Assembly (NCBI GenBank): GCA_900473685.1
Contig: UCNE01000009.1
Location: forward strand, 1 to 64,000
Length of the DNA stretch: 64,000 nucleotides
DNA from: Hyphomicrobiales bacterium
Lineage (GTDB): Bacteria; Pseudomonadota; Alphaproteobacteria; Rhizobiales; Rhizobiaceae
Direction of reading: 5' to 3'
Positions within the stretch are counted from its first letter, which is position 1. Every line of letters begins with the position of its first letter. The translations under genes and the position numbers were made by a program. Of this stretch, positions 45,611 to 55,276 are shown piece after piece. Below the pieces are notes generated by a model. That model ran no database searches. It worked only from the letters and a program-made list of their open reading frames with translations, and had not been told where the DNA came from.

Positions 45611-47023
45611 TTATTGTCCGACAGCCTGGATGCCTGCGCCGCCACCGATGGCGACGTTCAGAGCAACGTAGTTGTTGGACAGGTTGCGGATGCTGGCTGC
45701 AAGCGCGATGCGTGAGTTCGCAAGGTTACGTTCCGCATCCAGTACGTCGAGCAGCGAGGTTGCGCCGCCCTTGTAGCTTTCGCGCGCCAGGCCCAATGCC
45801 TCTTCGTAGGAATCGACGACCTTACGCAGGGCTGCCACGGTCTGGTAGTTGTTGCGCAGCCCGACGAGTGCGTTTTCGACTTCCTCGATCCCGTTCAGGA
45901 CCGTTTGCTTCCAGGCGAGATATTGCTGCTGTGCGCCGGACTTGGCGATATCGACATTGGCCTTCAAACGGCCGCCGTTGAAGATCGGAATGTTCAGGCT
46001 TGGGCCGAAGGACCAGGAGCCAAGCCCGCCTGCAACCGACGAGACGATGCGCGAACCGTCGATCGTGCCGCTGAGGCTGAGGCTCGGATAGAGCTGAGCT
46101 TCGGCAACGCCGATCTGGGCCGTGGCCGCAGCGAGCAGGCGCTCCGCCTTGCGGATGTCGGGGCGGTTACGCACGAGATCGGCCGGAACCCCGATCTTCG
46201 TGTTGTAGCGCGGGGTAGGCTGCGATGCACCGTTGCGCAGGCTTGCCGTAACGGTCGTCGCGGGCAACCCGAGCAAGGTGGCGATGTGGTTTGCCGCCTG
46301 GTTGAAGCCAGTCTGGTAGCCAGGCAATTCGGCAAGCGTGGTGTTGACCAGGCCTTCAGCCTGAACAACGTCGAGGCTGGACGCTGCGCCGGCTGCCTTG
46401 ATGTCATTGGTCAGCTTCAGGGTTTCGCGCCGCGAAGCCAGGCTCTTCTGCTGCAGGGCATAAGCTTCCTGATTGTAACGCGCCTCGATGTAGGAGGTGG
46501 TCAGATCGGATAGGTAGGCGAGGCGGGCAACATTGATGTCGGCATAGGCAGCATCAAGCGAGGCGTTGGCCGATTCCTTGGCGCGGGCATACTGGCCGAA
46601 CAGATCGATCAGCCAGGAAGCATCGCCGCCGCCGCCGATTGTTTTGGTCTGGCTGTGGTCGCGGCCGGTGTTCTTTCGCGGATAGGAACCGTCCTGGCCT
46701 GCGACGCTACCGGAGCCGCTCGCATTGATCTGTGGCAGGCCGCCGGACGCTGCGACGACGACATTGGCGCGGGCTTCGACGATGCGTTCGATCGCCTGCT
46801 GGACATCAAGGTTTTCGCCCATGCCCTGGGCGACGAGGCCGTTCAGCTTCTTGTCGCGGAAGGCTTCCCACCATGGCTTCAGCGTTACGTCTGCTGCTTC
46901 GGCTTGGCCCCCCTCCGAGAATTTTGCCGGCACAGCCGCGTTCGGAGATTGATAGTTAGGACCGACAACGCAGCCCGAAAGAAGAACGAGGCTCAAGGGA
47001 AAGAGCACTTTAGCAATTTTCAT
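45611..47023 (-). CDS. efflux transporter outer-membrane factor lipoprotein, NodT family
   Basis: A 470-residue TolC-like channel anchored as a lipoprotein. The signal peptide ends in the lipobox LLSGC (Cys at about 18), followed by VVGPNYQSP, the family hallmark. Two repeated coiled-coil halves carry the YIEARYNQEAYALQQ and ANSRIALAASIRNL segments. It would serve an RND or MFS pump, none of which is adjacent, so it works with a pump encoded elsewhere. The start at 47023 has GGGGA 7 bases upstream; a second ATG at 47035 would sit right beside a GC hairpin. Confidence 0.92.
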   Translation of the reverse strand: MKIAKVLFPLSLVLLSGCVVGPNYQSPNAAVPAKFSEGGQAEAADVTLKPWWEAFRDKKLNGLVAQGMGENLDVQQAIERIVEARANVVVAASGGLPQINASGSGSVAGQDGSYPRKNTGRDHSQTKTIGGGGDASWLIDLFGQYARAKESANASLDAAYADINVARLAYLSDLTTSYIEARYNQEAYALQQKSLASRRETLKLTNDIKAAGAASSLDVVQAEGLVNTTLAELPGYQTGFNQAANHIATLLGLPATTVTASLRNGASQPTPRYNTKIGVPADLVRNRPDIRKAERLLAAATAQIGVAEAQLYPSLSLSGTIDGSRIVSSVAGGLGSWSFGPSLNIPIFNGGRLKANVDIAKSGAQQQYLAWKQTVLNGIEEVENALVGLRNNYQTVAALRKVVDSYEEALGLARESYKGGATSLLDVLDAERNLANSRIALAASIRNLSNNYVALNVAIGGGAGIQAVGQ

Positions 47024-47405
47024 CTGGGTCCCCATCCGGCCCGTATGGGCCGGTAACAAACGATTCACTTTTTTCGTCTTTAACATTTTCCGCGTCGCTT
47101 GCGAGGGAACAATTGCAAAGTTGCCCCCGAAAAGGGCTATCCCCAGCTTTGGTGTTCCCCAAGTGCCACGGCTTGGACGTTTTGGCGGCGATTTCAAGAG
47201 CGGTTTGAAAAATATCCGCGCAGAAATTGACTTTTGTTCAACTGCCACGCTGGCCTGAGATTGGCAGCCATCTCAACCCATTAACGAGTGCACGTGTCCG
47301 GCGTTTGTCGGCATGGTGTCGAATTGTTTCCGGAATGCGGAAAGGTTTTCGGCACAATGGACGCGAATGCACGCGCGGCCGGCTGTTGCGGAGCCGGACT
47401 GGAAA
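47024..47405. other. 382-bp intergenic region upstream of the efflux lipoprotein gene
   Basis: I see no gene here. On the minus strand it is the leader of the lipoprotein gene and ends in a hairpin CCGGCCC-atac-GGGCCGG (47036-47053) directly before the Shine-Dalgarno. On the other side lies the 3' end of the GGDEF/EAL gene at 47406, with no clear terminator. Confidence 0.5.
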
Positions 47406-50090
47406 TCAGGCTGCGAGCCAACGGCGCTCGCGGGCAAAATTTGCCAGGTCGGTGCCGCTCATTGGTCTGGCGAACGCATAGCCTTGCAGCCCGTGGCAAC
47501 CCAGTTCCTTCAGAATTCGGGCATGTTCCATGGTTTCGACGCCTTCGGCGATGACGTCGATGCCGAGCGATATGCCGATGTCGATGATGGAGGCGACCAG
47601 CCGGCGCTGTTTGGTGGAGGTCAGGATCGGGATCACCAATTGTCTATCGATCTTGAGGCGCTGCGGAGTGAGCTTCAAGAGGCTGACGATTGAGGCATAT
47701 CCGGTGCCGAAGTCGTCGATTTCGATATCGATGCCAAGGTTCTTGATCTGCTCGATATTGGAAAGAACGGTCATGTCGCTTTCGTCGAACGAAATCGACT
47801 CCAGCAGTTCGAACGAGATCTTACCACGTGGAATGGACATCTGATTGAGGCGATCGATCAGCTTTTCATCGTGCAGGCGGTGATAGGAAAGATTGACCGA
47901 AACCTTGGGGATATCTATCCCGCTTGCCTCCCAGCGCGTCGACTGGAACAGAGCCTGTTGCAGAATCCGCTGGTCGATTTCCGAAAGAACATTGATGTCT
48001 TCGGCCGTCTTCAGAAACGCGTAAGGAGCAAGTAATCCCTTGGTCGGATGGTCCCAGCGGGCCAGGGCCTCGACACCGATGATATCGAGAGTGTTGGGAC
48101 AAAACTGCGGCTGGAAATGGGCGATGAACTCGTTCTGTTCGAGCCCACGCAGGATTTCGTCGGCCGTCTGCTTTGTCTTGAAAACTGCAGTCTTCAAGGA
48201 ATGCGTGAAGAATTCGCAGCGATTGCGGCCACGGCGTTTTGCTTCATAAAGCGCGATATCGGAATTGACCAGAACCTGGCTGAGCTCTTCCTCTTGTCCC
48301 GTCTGATGGGCAATGCCGATGCTGACGCCGATGCGGCATTCCTGTTCCTTGTATCGGACAGGTATGCTCATGGCGTCGATGATCCGTTGCGCCAGCGCCG
48401 TTTCATGGCCCTCGATCTCGCTCGTCCGTGAAATGATGACAAACTCGTCTCCGCCGATGCGGCCAACGAAATCGTCATCGCCGGTATTGGCGCGAAGGAT
48501 CTGGGCGGCATGCCTGAGGATTTCGTCGCCGGCCGCGTGGCCGAGCGTGTCGTTGATTTCCTTGAACCGGTCGAGATCGATATGGAAAATACTGGCAAGG
48601 CCCGGCTTCAGGCCGCTGGCATGTTTTCTCGCAAGAATTTCATCGAGGTACCGCCGGTTTGGCAGTGCGGTCAGCGGGTCATGCAGAGCATTGAATTCCA
48701 TCCGGTGCCGGGCGGCTTCCAGTTCGGCATTGTGGGCTTCGGCCTGCCCCTTGGCGGCTTCAAGCCGTTCGTTCTTTTCAACATCGGCGGTCACGTCCCA
48801 GTTGACGCCGACGATTTTCTCGGTGCCGCCTGCGCCGGTATATGTCGAGCCGACCGTGCGGATATGCCGGATGCGGCTGCCGGGAAGGCGGATGCGAAAT
48901 TGCGAGACGTAATTTTCGCCGTGGTGCAGGGCATTGCTGAATTCCTGCTCGGCGCGCTGCAGGTCGTCCGGGTGCAGAGCGTCGCGCCAGTCCTCATAGA
49001 CTTCGCGGGTGTTCTGCCGCAATCCGTACAATTCCTTCATGCGCTCGTCCCACAAGAGCTTGCCCGAGGCGATGTCGAGTTCCCAGATGCCGATCTGCGA
49101 GGCATCCAGCGCGATCTTCAGCCGGTGAGACAGTTCCTGGAGCTGGTCCTTGTTACTTTGCAGAACCTGGATATTGCGTTTGCGTTCCTCGACCAGCCGC
49201 CCGCTGATGAACATTGGCACGAGGATGAAAAGACCGCCGATCAGGATGAGAGTGCGGATCAGTCCGGCGTTTGGCGGAGTGTCGTCCCAGCCACCTTTCG
49301 GCACCGCGCTGATGACCCAGGACCCACCCGGCAAAAAGAGGCTCACCTCGACGGGGTCGGCCGCCTTGACGCGGCTATCGCCATAAAACAATGCGCCGTC
49401 TTCGCCCAGGCCATCACGGCCGGAGATCGCCACGTCGATATCGAGCGCCGGGGAGAGAAGGCCGCTGTCCTGATAGAGCCGCTCCACGTCGATGACCGCG
49501 GAAACGACACCCCAATACCGGTTCGATTCGCCACCATCGGAGATCGTGACAGGAAAGCGGCCGATAAGGCCTTGGCCGCCCTGGACCAGATCCAGAGGAC
49601 CGGCAAGAATCATCTTGCCGAGTTCACGAACCTTGAGCGCTGCCGCGCGCTGATTGCTGTTCTTGCGGTAGTCGAGGCCCAAAATCGTCTTGTTGCCTTC
49701 CAGCGGGTAGACGAGCGAGACGATCAGGTTGGGGGCGGCCGCGATGTTGCGCAGACGAGACCGCTCATTGAAGATGTTGCGCGCCAGATCGGAGAACCGC
49801 TTCTGGTTCATGCCGGGTTCCGTGGCGATCGCAGCGATCAATCCGCGCACGAGTTGGACGTCGCCGTTGATATTGGCTTCGAGCTTGGAGCGGATCGGAT
49901 TAAGCTCGGCGATAACAGCTGCACGCATTTTCGCTGCGTGAACCGCTCGGTTCTGCTGCTCGGCAAACAGGCCAGCAGCGATCACCACGATCAGTGCAAC
50001 ATAGGTCGGCAGATAGTTCGGCTTGATGAACCGGACTATTGTTGATTTTTTGAGTGCACTCGACAGTCCGGAAAACACGTTATCCCCCAT
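47406..50090 (-). CDS. CHASE-PAS-GGDEF-EAL cyclic-di-GMP signalling protein
   Basis: A membrane protein of about 894 residues. A first span near 27-45 leads to a periplasmic CHASE sensor domain (about 75-245; LVYPLEGNKTILGLDYRKN is typical), then a second span (about 280-302) and a PAS domain (about 325-450) whose KEL-YG-WRDALHPDD pattern is a PAS fold-3 type. GGDEF follows with intact RIGGDEFVII and an intact EAL domain: VEALARW, the Mg-binding DDFGTGYAS and EGVET. Both the synthase and hydrolase sites look complete, so net activity cannot be predicted. ATG 50090 is used; a GTG 9 bases upstream is an alternative. Confidence 0.93.
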   Translation of the reverse strand: MGDNVFSGLSSALKKSTIVRFIKPNYLPTYVALIVVIAAGLFAEQQNRAVHAAKMRAAVIAELNPIRSKLEANINGDVQLVRGLIAAIATEPGMNQKRFSDLARNIFNERSRLRNIAAAPNLIVSLVYPLEGNKTILGLDYRKNSNQRAAALKVRELGKMILAGPLDLVQGGQGLIGRFPVTISDGGESNRYWGVVSAVIDVERLYQDSGLLSPALDIDVAISGRDGLGEDGALFYGDSRVKAADPVEVSLFLPGGSWVISAVPKGGWDDTPPNAGLIRTLILIGGLFILVPMFISGRLVEERKRNIQVLQSNKDQLQELSHRLKIALDASQIGIWELDIASGKLLWDERMKELYGLRQNTREVYEDWRDALHPDDLQRAEQEFSNALHHGENYVSQFRIRLPGSRIRHIRTVGSTYTGAGGTEKIVGVNWDVTADVEKNERLEAAKGQAEAHNAELEAARHRMEFNALHDPLTALPNRRYLDEILARKHASGLKPGLASIFHIDLDRFKEINDTLGHAAGDEILRHAAQILRANTGDDDFVGRIGGDEFVIISRTSEIEGHETALAQRIIDAMSIPVRYKEQECRIGVSIGIAHQTGQEEELSQVLVNSDIALYEAKRRGRNRCEFFTHSLKTAVFKTKQTADEILRGLEQNEFIAHFQPQFCPNTLDIIGVEALARWDHPTKGLLAPYAFLKTAEDINVLSEIDQRILQQALFQSTRWEASGIDIPKVSVNLSYHRLHDEKLIDRLNQMSIPRGKISFELLESISFDESDMTVLSNIEQIKNLGIDIEIDDFGTGYASIVSLLKLTPQRLKIDRQLVIPILTSTKQRRLVASIIDIGISLGIDVIAEGVETMEHARILKELGCHGLQGYAFARPMSGTDLANFARERRWLAA

Positions 50091-50178
50091 GCTGCTCACT
50101 ATTCGACAGCAATTGGACCGGATTGTCGCAAGGGCGCCTTAACAAGATGTGCTTGAGAGCCCTGTCAATTCTGATGGT

Positions 50179-50367
50179 TTATTCGGATTTCTTCTTGACC
50201 GGCAGTTTCTTGCCGCCGGTTTCCGCGAGATCCTTCAACTCTTTTTCGGACATGGATCTTTCCATGCTCTTCGATGCGCCCTTGAGCTCGGATTTTTTCG
50301 TGTCGCCGCGTTTGGCGGATAGTGCCGCGCCGGCGGCTTTTTGCTGGGCTTGGGATTTTGCAGGCAT
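50179..50367 (-). CDS. DUF3008 family small basic protein
   Basis: A 62-residue lysine-rich protein with the pattern MPAKSQAQQKAAGAALSAKR near the N-terminus and KSMSEKELKDLAET later, matching DUF3008. Its function is not known. AGGAGAAAG precedes the ATG (minus strand). It lies alone between the ligase gene and the GGDEF/EAL gene. Confidence 0.88.
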   Translation of the reverse strand: MPAKSQAQQKAAGAALSAKRGDTKKSELKGASKSMERSMSEKELKDLAETGGKKLPVKKKSE

Positions 50368-50409
50368 CGTCTTTCTCCTTTGATCGGATGCCTCTTCAAC
50401 CGTAATTTT

Positions 50410-52059
50410 CTAGATTGGTTCCGCAGGTGGCGCCAAATTGCCTTCTGCGGTGCCGATCATTGCCAGCAATGTCTCCAGCCGATCGGCATCGCTTGGCAGC
50501 TTGTCGGTTCGCAGCCGCGATATGCGTGGAAAGCGCATGGCAACGCCGGACTTGTGACGGCTGGAAAAGTTGATGCCCTCGAATGCCACCTCGACGACGA
50601 ACCCGTGACCGGCTTCGGCCCGGATCGAACGGACGGGGCCAAAACGCTCGATGGTATTGTTGCGCACGTAGCGGTCCAGCACCTCAAGCTCTGCGTCGGT
50701 AAATCCGAAATAGGCCTTGCCGACGGGCACCAGAACATCCTTGCCGTCAATTTCCGTCCAGACCCCGAAGGTGAAGTCGGAATAGTAGCTCGATCGCTTG
50801 CCGTGGCCGCGCTGGGCATACATCAGCACCGCATCGACATTGTAGGGCTCGCGCTTCCACTTGAACCACGGCCCCTTCGAGCGCCCGGAGGTATAGGGCG
50901 AATCCAGGCGTTTCAGCATGATGCCCTCGATCACCGGATCCGGTGGCTCCTTGCGCAGCCGGTCGAGTTCCTCCCAGCTGGAAAAGGGGACGAGTGGCGA
51001 GAGATCGAAATGTGAAGGCACAGCCTTTTCGATCAACGCGGAAAGTGCAGCGCGCCGGGTCAGGAAGCTTTCGGGGCGCATGTCGCGCTCGCCGGAAAAC
51101 AACAGGTCGTAGCCACGGATGAAGGCGGGATACTCTTCCAGCATCTTTCGCGTCACGGTCTTGCGGTTTAGCCGCTGCTGCAGATCGGAAAATGTCCGCG
51201 TCGCCCGGTTGGTTCGCATGGTGCCACCGACGAGAAGCTCGCCGTCGACAATGCCCTCGAAATCGGCCGCTTCGAGGATATCCGGAAAGGCGCCGGAAAT
51301 ATCGTCACCGCTGCGTGAATAAAGCCGCCGCGTGCCGGCCAGATTGGCAAGCTGCACACGAATGCCGTCCCATTTCCACTCGGCGGCAAAATCCTTCGGG
51401 TCGAGCGAAGCAAGATCATTGTCACCCACTGGTGTGGCCAGCATCACGGCGTGGAAAACCGCGGGCATATCCAGTTTGGGCTTGCCGGCCTTTCCGTCAA
51501 GCCATTGGAACAGGGAAACATAGGGCGGCGAAAGGCCGTGCCAGAGTGTCTCGATCTCGGTGACATCGACATTACCCATGTCTGCCAACGCCTGTTTCAC
51601 CAACCGCGCCGAGACGCCGATGCGCAGGCCGCCGGTAATCAGCTTCAGAAAGGCAAATCGGCTTGAGCCTTCGAGTTGATCGAGGAGATCGCGCACAAGG
51701 CCATGAACATTGGCCCGTCCTGCCGTTTCCAGCTGGTGCATGACGGCACCGAGCGACAGATCGGCGGACGCTGGTTTCCCTGTGGCTGCAGGCTCCCAGA
51801 CGAGCGAGATCGTCTCGGCAAGGTCGCCGACGTAGTCGTATGAGTAGCGGAACAGCACCTCGTCCATTCGTTCCAGCACCAGTTGCCTGAGCACATTCGG
51901 CTTCACGGTCTTGAGCGTCAGCGTGCCGGCAATGGCGGCGAGCGCGTAGCCGCGATCCGGGTCGGGGGCTGCGCGAAAGTAATCCGTCATCAGCTTGATC
52001 TTGGCATTGCGCTGCGGGGTGAGGACCAGACGGTCGAGCAGGTCGGCGAAGGGGCGCAT
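50410..52059 (-). CDS. ATP-dependent DNA ligase
   Basis: A 549-residue ATP-dependent ligase, distinct from the essential NAD ligase LigA. An N-terminal DNA-binding domain (about 1-200) precedes the catalytic core: adenylated Lys229 in EWKWDGIRVQ, then EGIVDGELL and EGIMLKRLDSPY, and an OB-fold after about 420. It starts 3 bases after the exonuclease gene. This pair is the core of the DNA-ligase-associated repair cassette of many bacteria. The usual helicase (Lhr-like) and phosphoesterase members are not adjacent. Confidence 0.93.
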   Translation of the reverse strand: MRPFADLLDRLVLTPQRNAKIKLMTDYFRAAPDPDRGYALAAIAGTLTLKTVKPNVLRQLVLERMDEVLFRYSYDYVGDLAETISLVWEPAATGKPASADLSLGAVMHQLETAGRANVHGLVRDLLDQLEGSSRFAFLKLITGGLRIGVSARLVKQALADMGNVDVTEIETLWHGLSPPYVSLFQWLDGKAGKPKLDMPAVFHAVMLATPVGDNDLASLDPKDFAAEWKWDGIRVQLANLAGTRRLYSRSGDDISGAFPDILEAADFEGIVDGELLVGGTMRTNRATRTFSDLQQRLNRKTVTRKMLEEYPAFIRGYDLLFSGERDMRPESFLTRRAALSALIEKAVPSHFDLSPLVPFSSWEELDRLRKEPPDPVIEGIMLKRLDSPYTSGRSKGPWFKWKREPYNVDAVLMYAQRGHGKRSSYYSDFTFGVWTEIDGKDVLVPVGKAYFGFTDAELEVLDRYVRNNTIERFGPVRSIRAEAGHGFVVEVAFEGINFSSRHKSGVAMRFPRISRLRTDKLPSDADRLETLLAMIGTAEGNLAPPAEPI

Positions 52060-52062
52060 CGG

Positions 52063-53073
52063 CTATTCTCCCTCGTCGTCATAGCCGACCAGATGCAGCG
52101 GCCGGGCGGCGATACCCTGCAACTCGCACCAACGGACGAGGGCTTCTTCGCGGCCATGCGTGACCCAGACCTCGGCTGGCTTGATCTCGTTGATTGTCGC
52201 GGTCAGTTCCGGCCAGTCGCAGTGATCCGAAATGATCATTGGCAGTTCGACGCCGCGCTGCTTGGCGCGTTGGCGCACCAGCATCCAGCCGGAGGCGAAG
52301 ATGGGCATGGGGTCGGGAAAGCGCCTGGCCCATTTGTCGGCGAAAGCCGAAGGCGGGCCGACGACCACGGCACCGGCGAAGGACTGTTTGTCCTTTGCAT
52401 CGATCGTGGCCGGGCGAAGATCGCCCAATGCGATACCTTCACTTTCGTAATAGTCGCAAAGCCTGGCCATCGCGCCGTGGATGAAGATCGGCGCGTCGTA
52501 GCCCGCTTCACGCATCAAGGCGATGATGCGCTGGGCTTTGCCAAGGGAATAGGCGCCGACCAGATGAGCGCGCTCGGGAAATTGTTTGAGCGAGGTCAAC
52601 AGCTTGGCGATTTCGCCGCGGTCGTCCGGGTGATGAAATACCGGTAGGCCAAAGGTTGCCTCGGTGATGAAGACATCGCAACGCACGGGCTCGAAGGAGA
52701 GGCAGGTTGGATCGCGGCGGCGCTTGTAATCACCCGAGACGACGATGCGGGTACTGTTGGCTTCCACCGCAATCTGGGCGGAGCCGAGAACATGGCCGGC
52801 TGGGTGAAAGCTGGCTGTCACATCGCCGATCGTCGTGCGGGTACCGAGGATGGCTTCCTGCGTACTCACGCAGAATGCGTCGCCATAACGGCTACGCATG
52901 ATATCCAGCGTCTCGCGCGTCGCCATCACATGTGTGTGGCCGGCGCGCGCATGATCGGCGTGCCCGTGAGTGATCAACGCCCGTTCGACAGGCTGAACTG
53001 GATCGATATAAAAGCCGCCCTTCTCACAAAAGAGACCCTTGGGCGTCGGATAGAGCAGCGTTTCCGGTTTCAT
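52063..53073 (-). CDS. ligase-associated DNA exonuclease (metallo-beta-lactamase/beta-CASP fold)
   Basis: A 336-residue nuclease of the MBL superfamily. The metal site HGHADHARAGH is at about 36-46, with further ligands in FHPAGHVLGSAQ, VSGDYKRR and the C-terminal THGREEALV. Family members are exonucleases encoded beside ATP-dependent ligases. The start at 53073 (MKPETL) is preferred over one 27 bases upstream. It is the first gene of the two-gene unit. Confidence 0.92.
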   Translation of the reverse strand: MKPETLLYPTPKGLFCEKGGFYIDPVQPVERALITHGHADHARAGHTHVMATRETLDIMRSRYGDAFCVSTQEAILGTRTTIGDVTASFHPAGHVLGSAQIAVEANSTRIVVSGDYKRRRDPTCLSFEPVRCDVFITEATFGLPVFHHPDDRGEIAKLLTSLKQFPERAHLVGAYSLGKAQRIIALMREAGYDAPIFIHGAMARLCDYYESEGIALGDLRPATIDAKDKQSFAGAVVVGPPSAFADKWARRFPDPMPIFASGWMLVRQRAKQRGVELPMIISDHCDWPELTATINEIKPAEVWVTHGREEALVRWCELQGIAARPLHLVGYDDEGE

Positions 53074-53132
53074 GCAGGTGAAGATAGCTGGCAAATGCAC
53101 GACTGCCAGCTATCGCAGCGAATTTTTCGAGA

Positions 53133-54092
53133 TCAGGCTGCCGGGTTGTGGCCGAGCGTCTTGGAAATCAGCTCAAGTACGCCCTCGGCATTCACGTCGA
53201 CGCAGATGTTCTGGCTTGGCAAGTTGTCCCAGGCGCTCGGCGGGAAAATATGGTCGTCGGCTTTCTGGATGGTCTGGCCGTCGGCAATGCCGCCGCAAAC
53301 GACGCGGATCGCACCACTACGGAGGGTGAAGAGTTCTGGCGCCACGACATAGACGCAGGCGCAGCTGTCATGCACGACCATGCCATCATCGACATGCTGC
53401 TCGTAGAAATCGATGTAGAACTGCGAAATGTCCGACAGGAGCTTGGCGCGCTTGCCGCCGGCCGCAACGATGGCTTCCAGCCTGGTGCGTGTCATCACCG
53501 TCTTTTCCGTCACGTCGAGACCGACAACGACGACCGGCCATGGCGCGGTCATCACCACGTCCGCGGCTTCCGGATCGCCATGAATATTGGCTTCGGCCGC
53601 GGGCGTGATGTTGCCGCGCATATCAAACGCGCCGCCCATGATGACGACGTCCTTGACGAGGACCGCAATGTCCGGATCGTCGCGTAGTGCAAGCGCCAGA
53701 TTGGTCATGCGGCCGACGGCGACGATGGTCACTTCGCCGGGGTTTTCACGGACGGTGTCGATGATGAAACGATGGGCCGGACGCGGGTCGCAGGCCAGAT
53801 CGACTGTTTCCGGAACGCCGATATTGCCGAGACCGTCATCGCCATGGATGAAGGTCGGCCAGCCGACATGGGCGCGTGACGGATCGAGTGTTTCGCCGAG
53901 CCCCTTGGCAACAGGCGCTGCAATATCCCATTGCTGCTTCAGATAGAGCGCGTTGCGCGTCGTCGTTTCGATCGAGGCATTGCCGAAGACGGACGTGATG
54001 CCGATCAGGTCGATATCCGGATGATTGTGCAGGAATAACAGGGCCATCGCATCATCGACGCCGGGGTCCGTATCAAAAATTACCTTATGCAT
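53133..54092 (-). CDS. inosine/uridine-preferring nucleoside hydrolase
   Basis: A 319-residue nucleoside N-ribohydrolase. The calcium and ribose-binding signature DTDPGVDDAMAL starts at residue 7, and the later VGRMTNLALAL, GGAFDMRGNITPAAEANI and HDSCACVYVVAPELF motifs are complete. It releases the base from nucleosides for salvage. The start at 54092 is set by the family N-terminus; the upstream site is a weak A-rich sequence. Confidence 0.93.
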   Translation of the reverse strand: MHKVIFDTDPGVDDAMALLFLHNHPDIDLIGITSVFGNASIETTTRNALYLKQQWDIAAPVAKGLGETLDPSRAHVGWPTFIHGDDGLGNIGVPETVDLACDPRPAHRFIIDTVRENPGEVTIVAVGRMTNLALALRDDPDIAVLVKDVVIMGGAFDMRGNITPAAEANIHGDPEAADVVMTAPWPVVVVGLDVTEKTVMTRTRLEAIVAAGGKRAKLLSDISQFYIDFYEQHVDDGMVVHDSCACVYVVAPELFTLRSGAIRVVCGGIADGQTIQKADDHIFPPSAWDNLPSQNICVDVNAEGVLELISKTLGHNPAA

Positions 54093-54394
54093 AATGTGTT
54101 CTTTTCTTTGTTTTGAAAGCCAGCCGCAGCTTGCTGAAGGGGCGACGTCCAGCGTTGCGTCACTTTTAGCGGCGCGGCGGCCAAGAGCAACCCATTTTCC
54201 GGAGCCATTGAGGGCAGAGTGCCAAAACAAGGCAAATCCTTCTTCGGACCCGAAAAAGCGCCGTCAAGCTTAAACTTTCCGAAACATGGCCGCGATAGGG
54301 TGGACGCTTAATCGATAGGCGGGGCCGTTCCCTGCATCCGCGCAGACGCGCGGTGACAGGCGAGGGAGTTCAAGCTGATGACGGAGCAGTGCAC
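54093..54394. other. 302-bp divergent intergenic region
   Basis: Lies between the nucleoside hydrolase (minus) and the unknown membrane-anchored protein (plus). I see no gene, repeat or clear operator; it should contain the two divergent promoters. A CGGAG at about 54382-54386 serves the gene at 54395. Confidence 0.5.
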
Positions 54395-55246
54395 GTGAAG
54401 TCGGTCCTTAAAAAGATACGTCTCCCCCGCAAGGTGATGTTCCTTATTACAGGTATTCTTGTGCTGTCTGGCGCGTCCGGCGCCTATGCCGTCTATTCCG
54501 GCAAGGAAACCTTTCTTGGCATGACCGGGCCGCAAAGGCCGTCGATCTCGGGACTTGCCTGCACCACGATCGAAACGCTGAAGATGCGTCGCAATGGCCA
54601 GCGCTGGATTCGCAAATATGTGAGCACGGAATCTGCTGGCGGTGTCGATCGTGTCCGCACTGCGTTGCGCATTACCGGGTTGCTCGCCAAGGAAGAGCAG
54701 GCCGATCTCTATCAGGTCGTCGTGCTTGATTCCGCCGGGCCGTCGGATCGTGCCGGCCGGCGCGGTGCGGCCATCGGCGCCCAGGTTCTGTTTGCCCCCG
54801 ATCCATCCAAGCTATCTGGAATGAGCACGCCATTTACGGCCCGTTATACGGACGCAAAGGCAAACACCGTCGGTCTGTTCTATGGTGCCGAAGTGGCTCT
54901 CTCGACCGATGACATCAAGACCACGCTGACGGCGATGGACGACAAGTCGGATTGTTTCGATCCGGTCGCGGCCGCTGCTGCGGCCGAGCCTGGGGCCACC
55001 GGATCAAAAAGCGGTGGTCATGGTGAAGCGCCGGCTGCTGCACATGGAGAAGACGCCGCTGCGCCGGAACATGACGCTGAGATAGCGTCAGAACAGAGCG
55101 CGGCAAAGCCTGAAGAAAAGGGATTCTTGGGCTCCATGCTGGCCATGGTGCTGGGCAGTGATACCGAAAAACCGTCGAGCCCGAGCGCTGAGCCCGCGAC
55201 GGAAAATCCGGCCGAGAGCCCGCTGGAAAAGCCAGCGGGATATTGA
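54395..55246 (+). CDS. unknown membrane-anchored protein with acidic Ala/Pro/Glu-rich tail
   Basis: A 283-residue protein of no family I recognise. One N-terminal span (about 14-34, after a basic KSVLKKIRLPRK) would anchor it with the rest in the periplasm. A folded region follows to about residue 190, with two Cys residues (SGLACTT and SDCFDP) that could pair. The last 90 residues are low complexity, rich in Ala, Glu, Pro and His. The GTG at 54395 has a CGGAG 8 bases upstream and is preferred to an in-frame GTG at 54353 without a ribosome site. Confidence 0.7.
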   Translation: MKSVLKKIRLPRKVMFLITGILVLSGASGAYAVYSGKETFLGMTGPQRPSISGLACTTIETLKMRRNGQRWIRKYVSTESAGGVDRVRTALRITGLLAKEEQADLYQVVVLDSAGPSDRAGRRGAAIGAQVLFAPDPSKLSGMSTPFTARYTDAKANTVGLFYGAEVALSTDDIKTTLTAMDDKSDCFDPVAAAAAAEPGATGSKSGGHGEAPAAAHGEDAAAPEHDAEIASEQSAAKPEEKGFLGSMLAMVLGSDTEKPSSPSAEPATENPAESPLEKPAGY

Positions 55247-55276
55247 CACGGCCAATCCGCCTGCCGGTCTTCCGTG

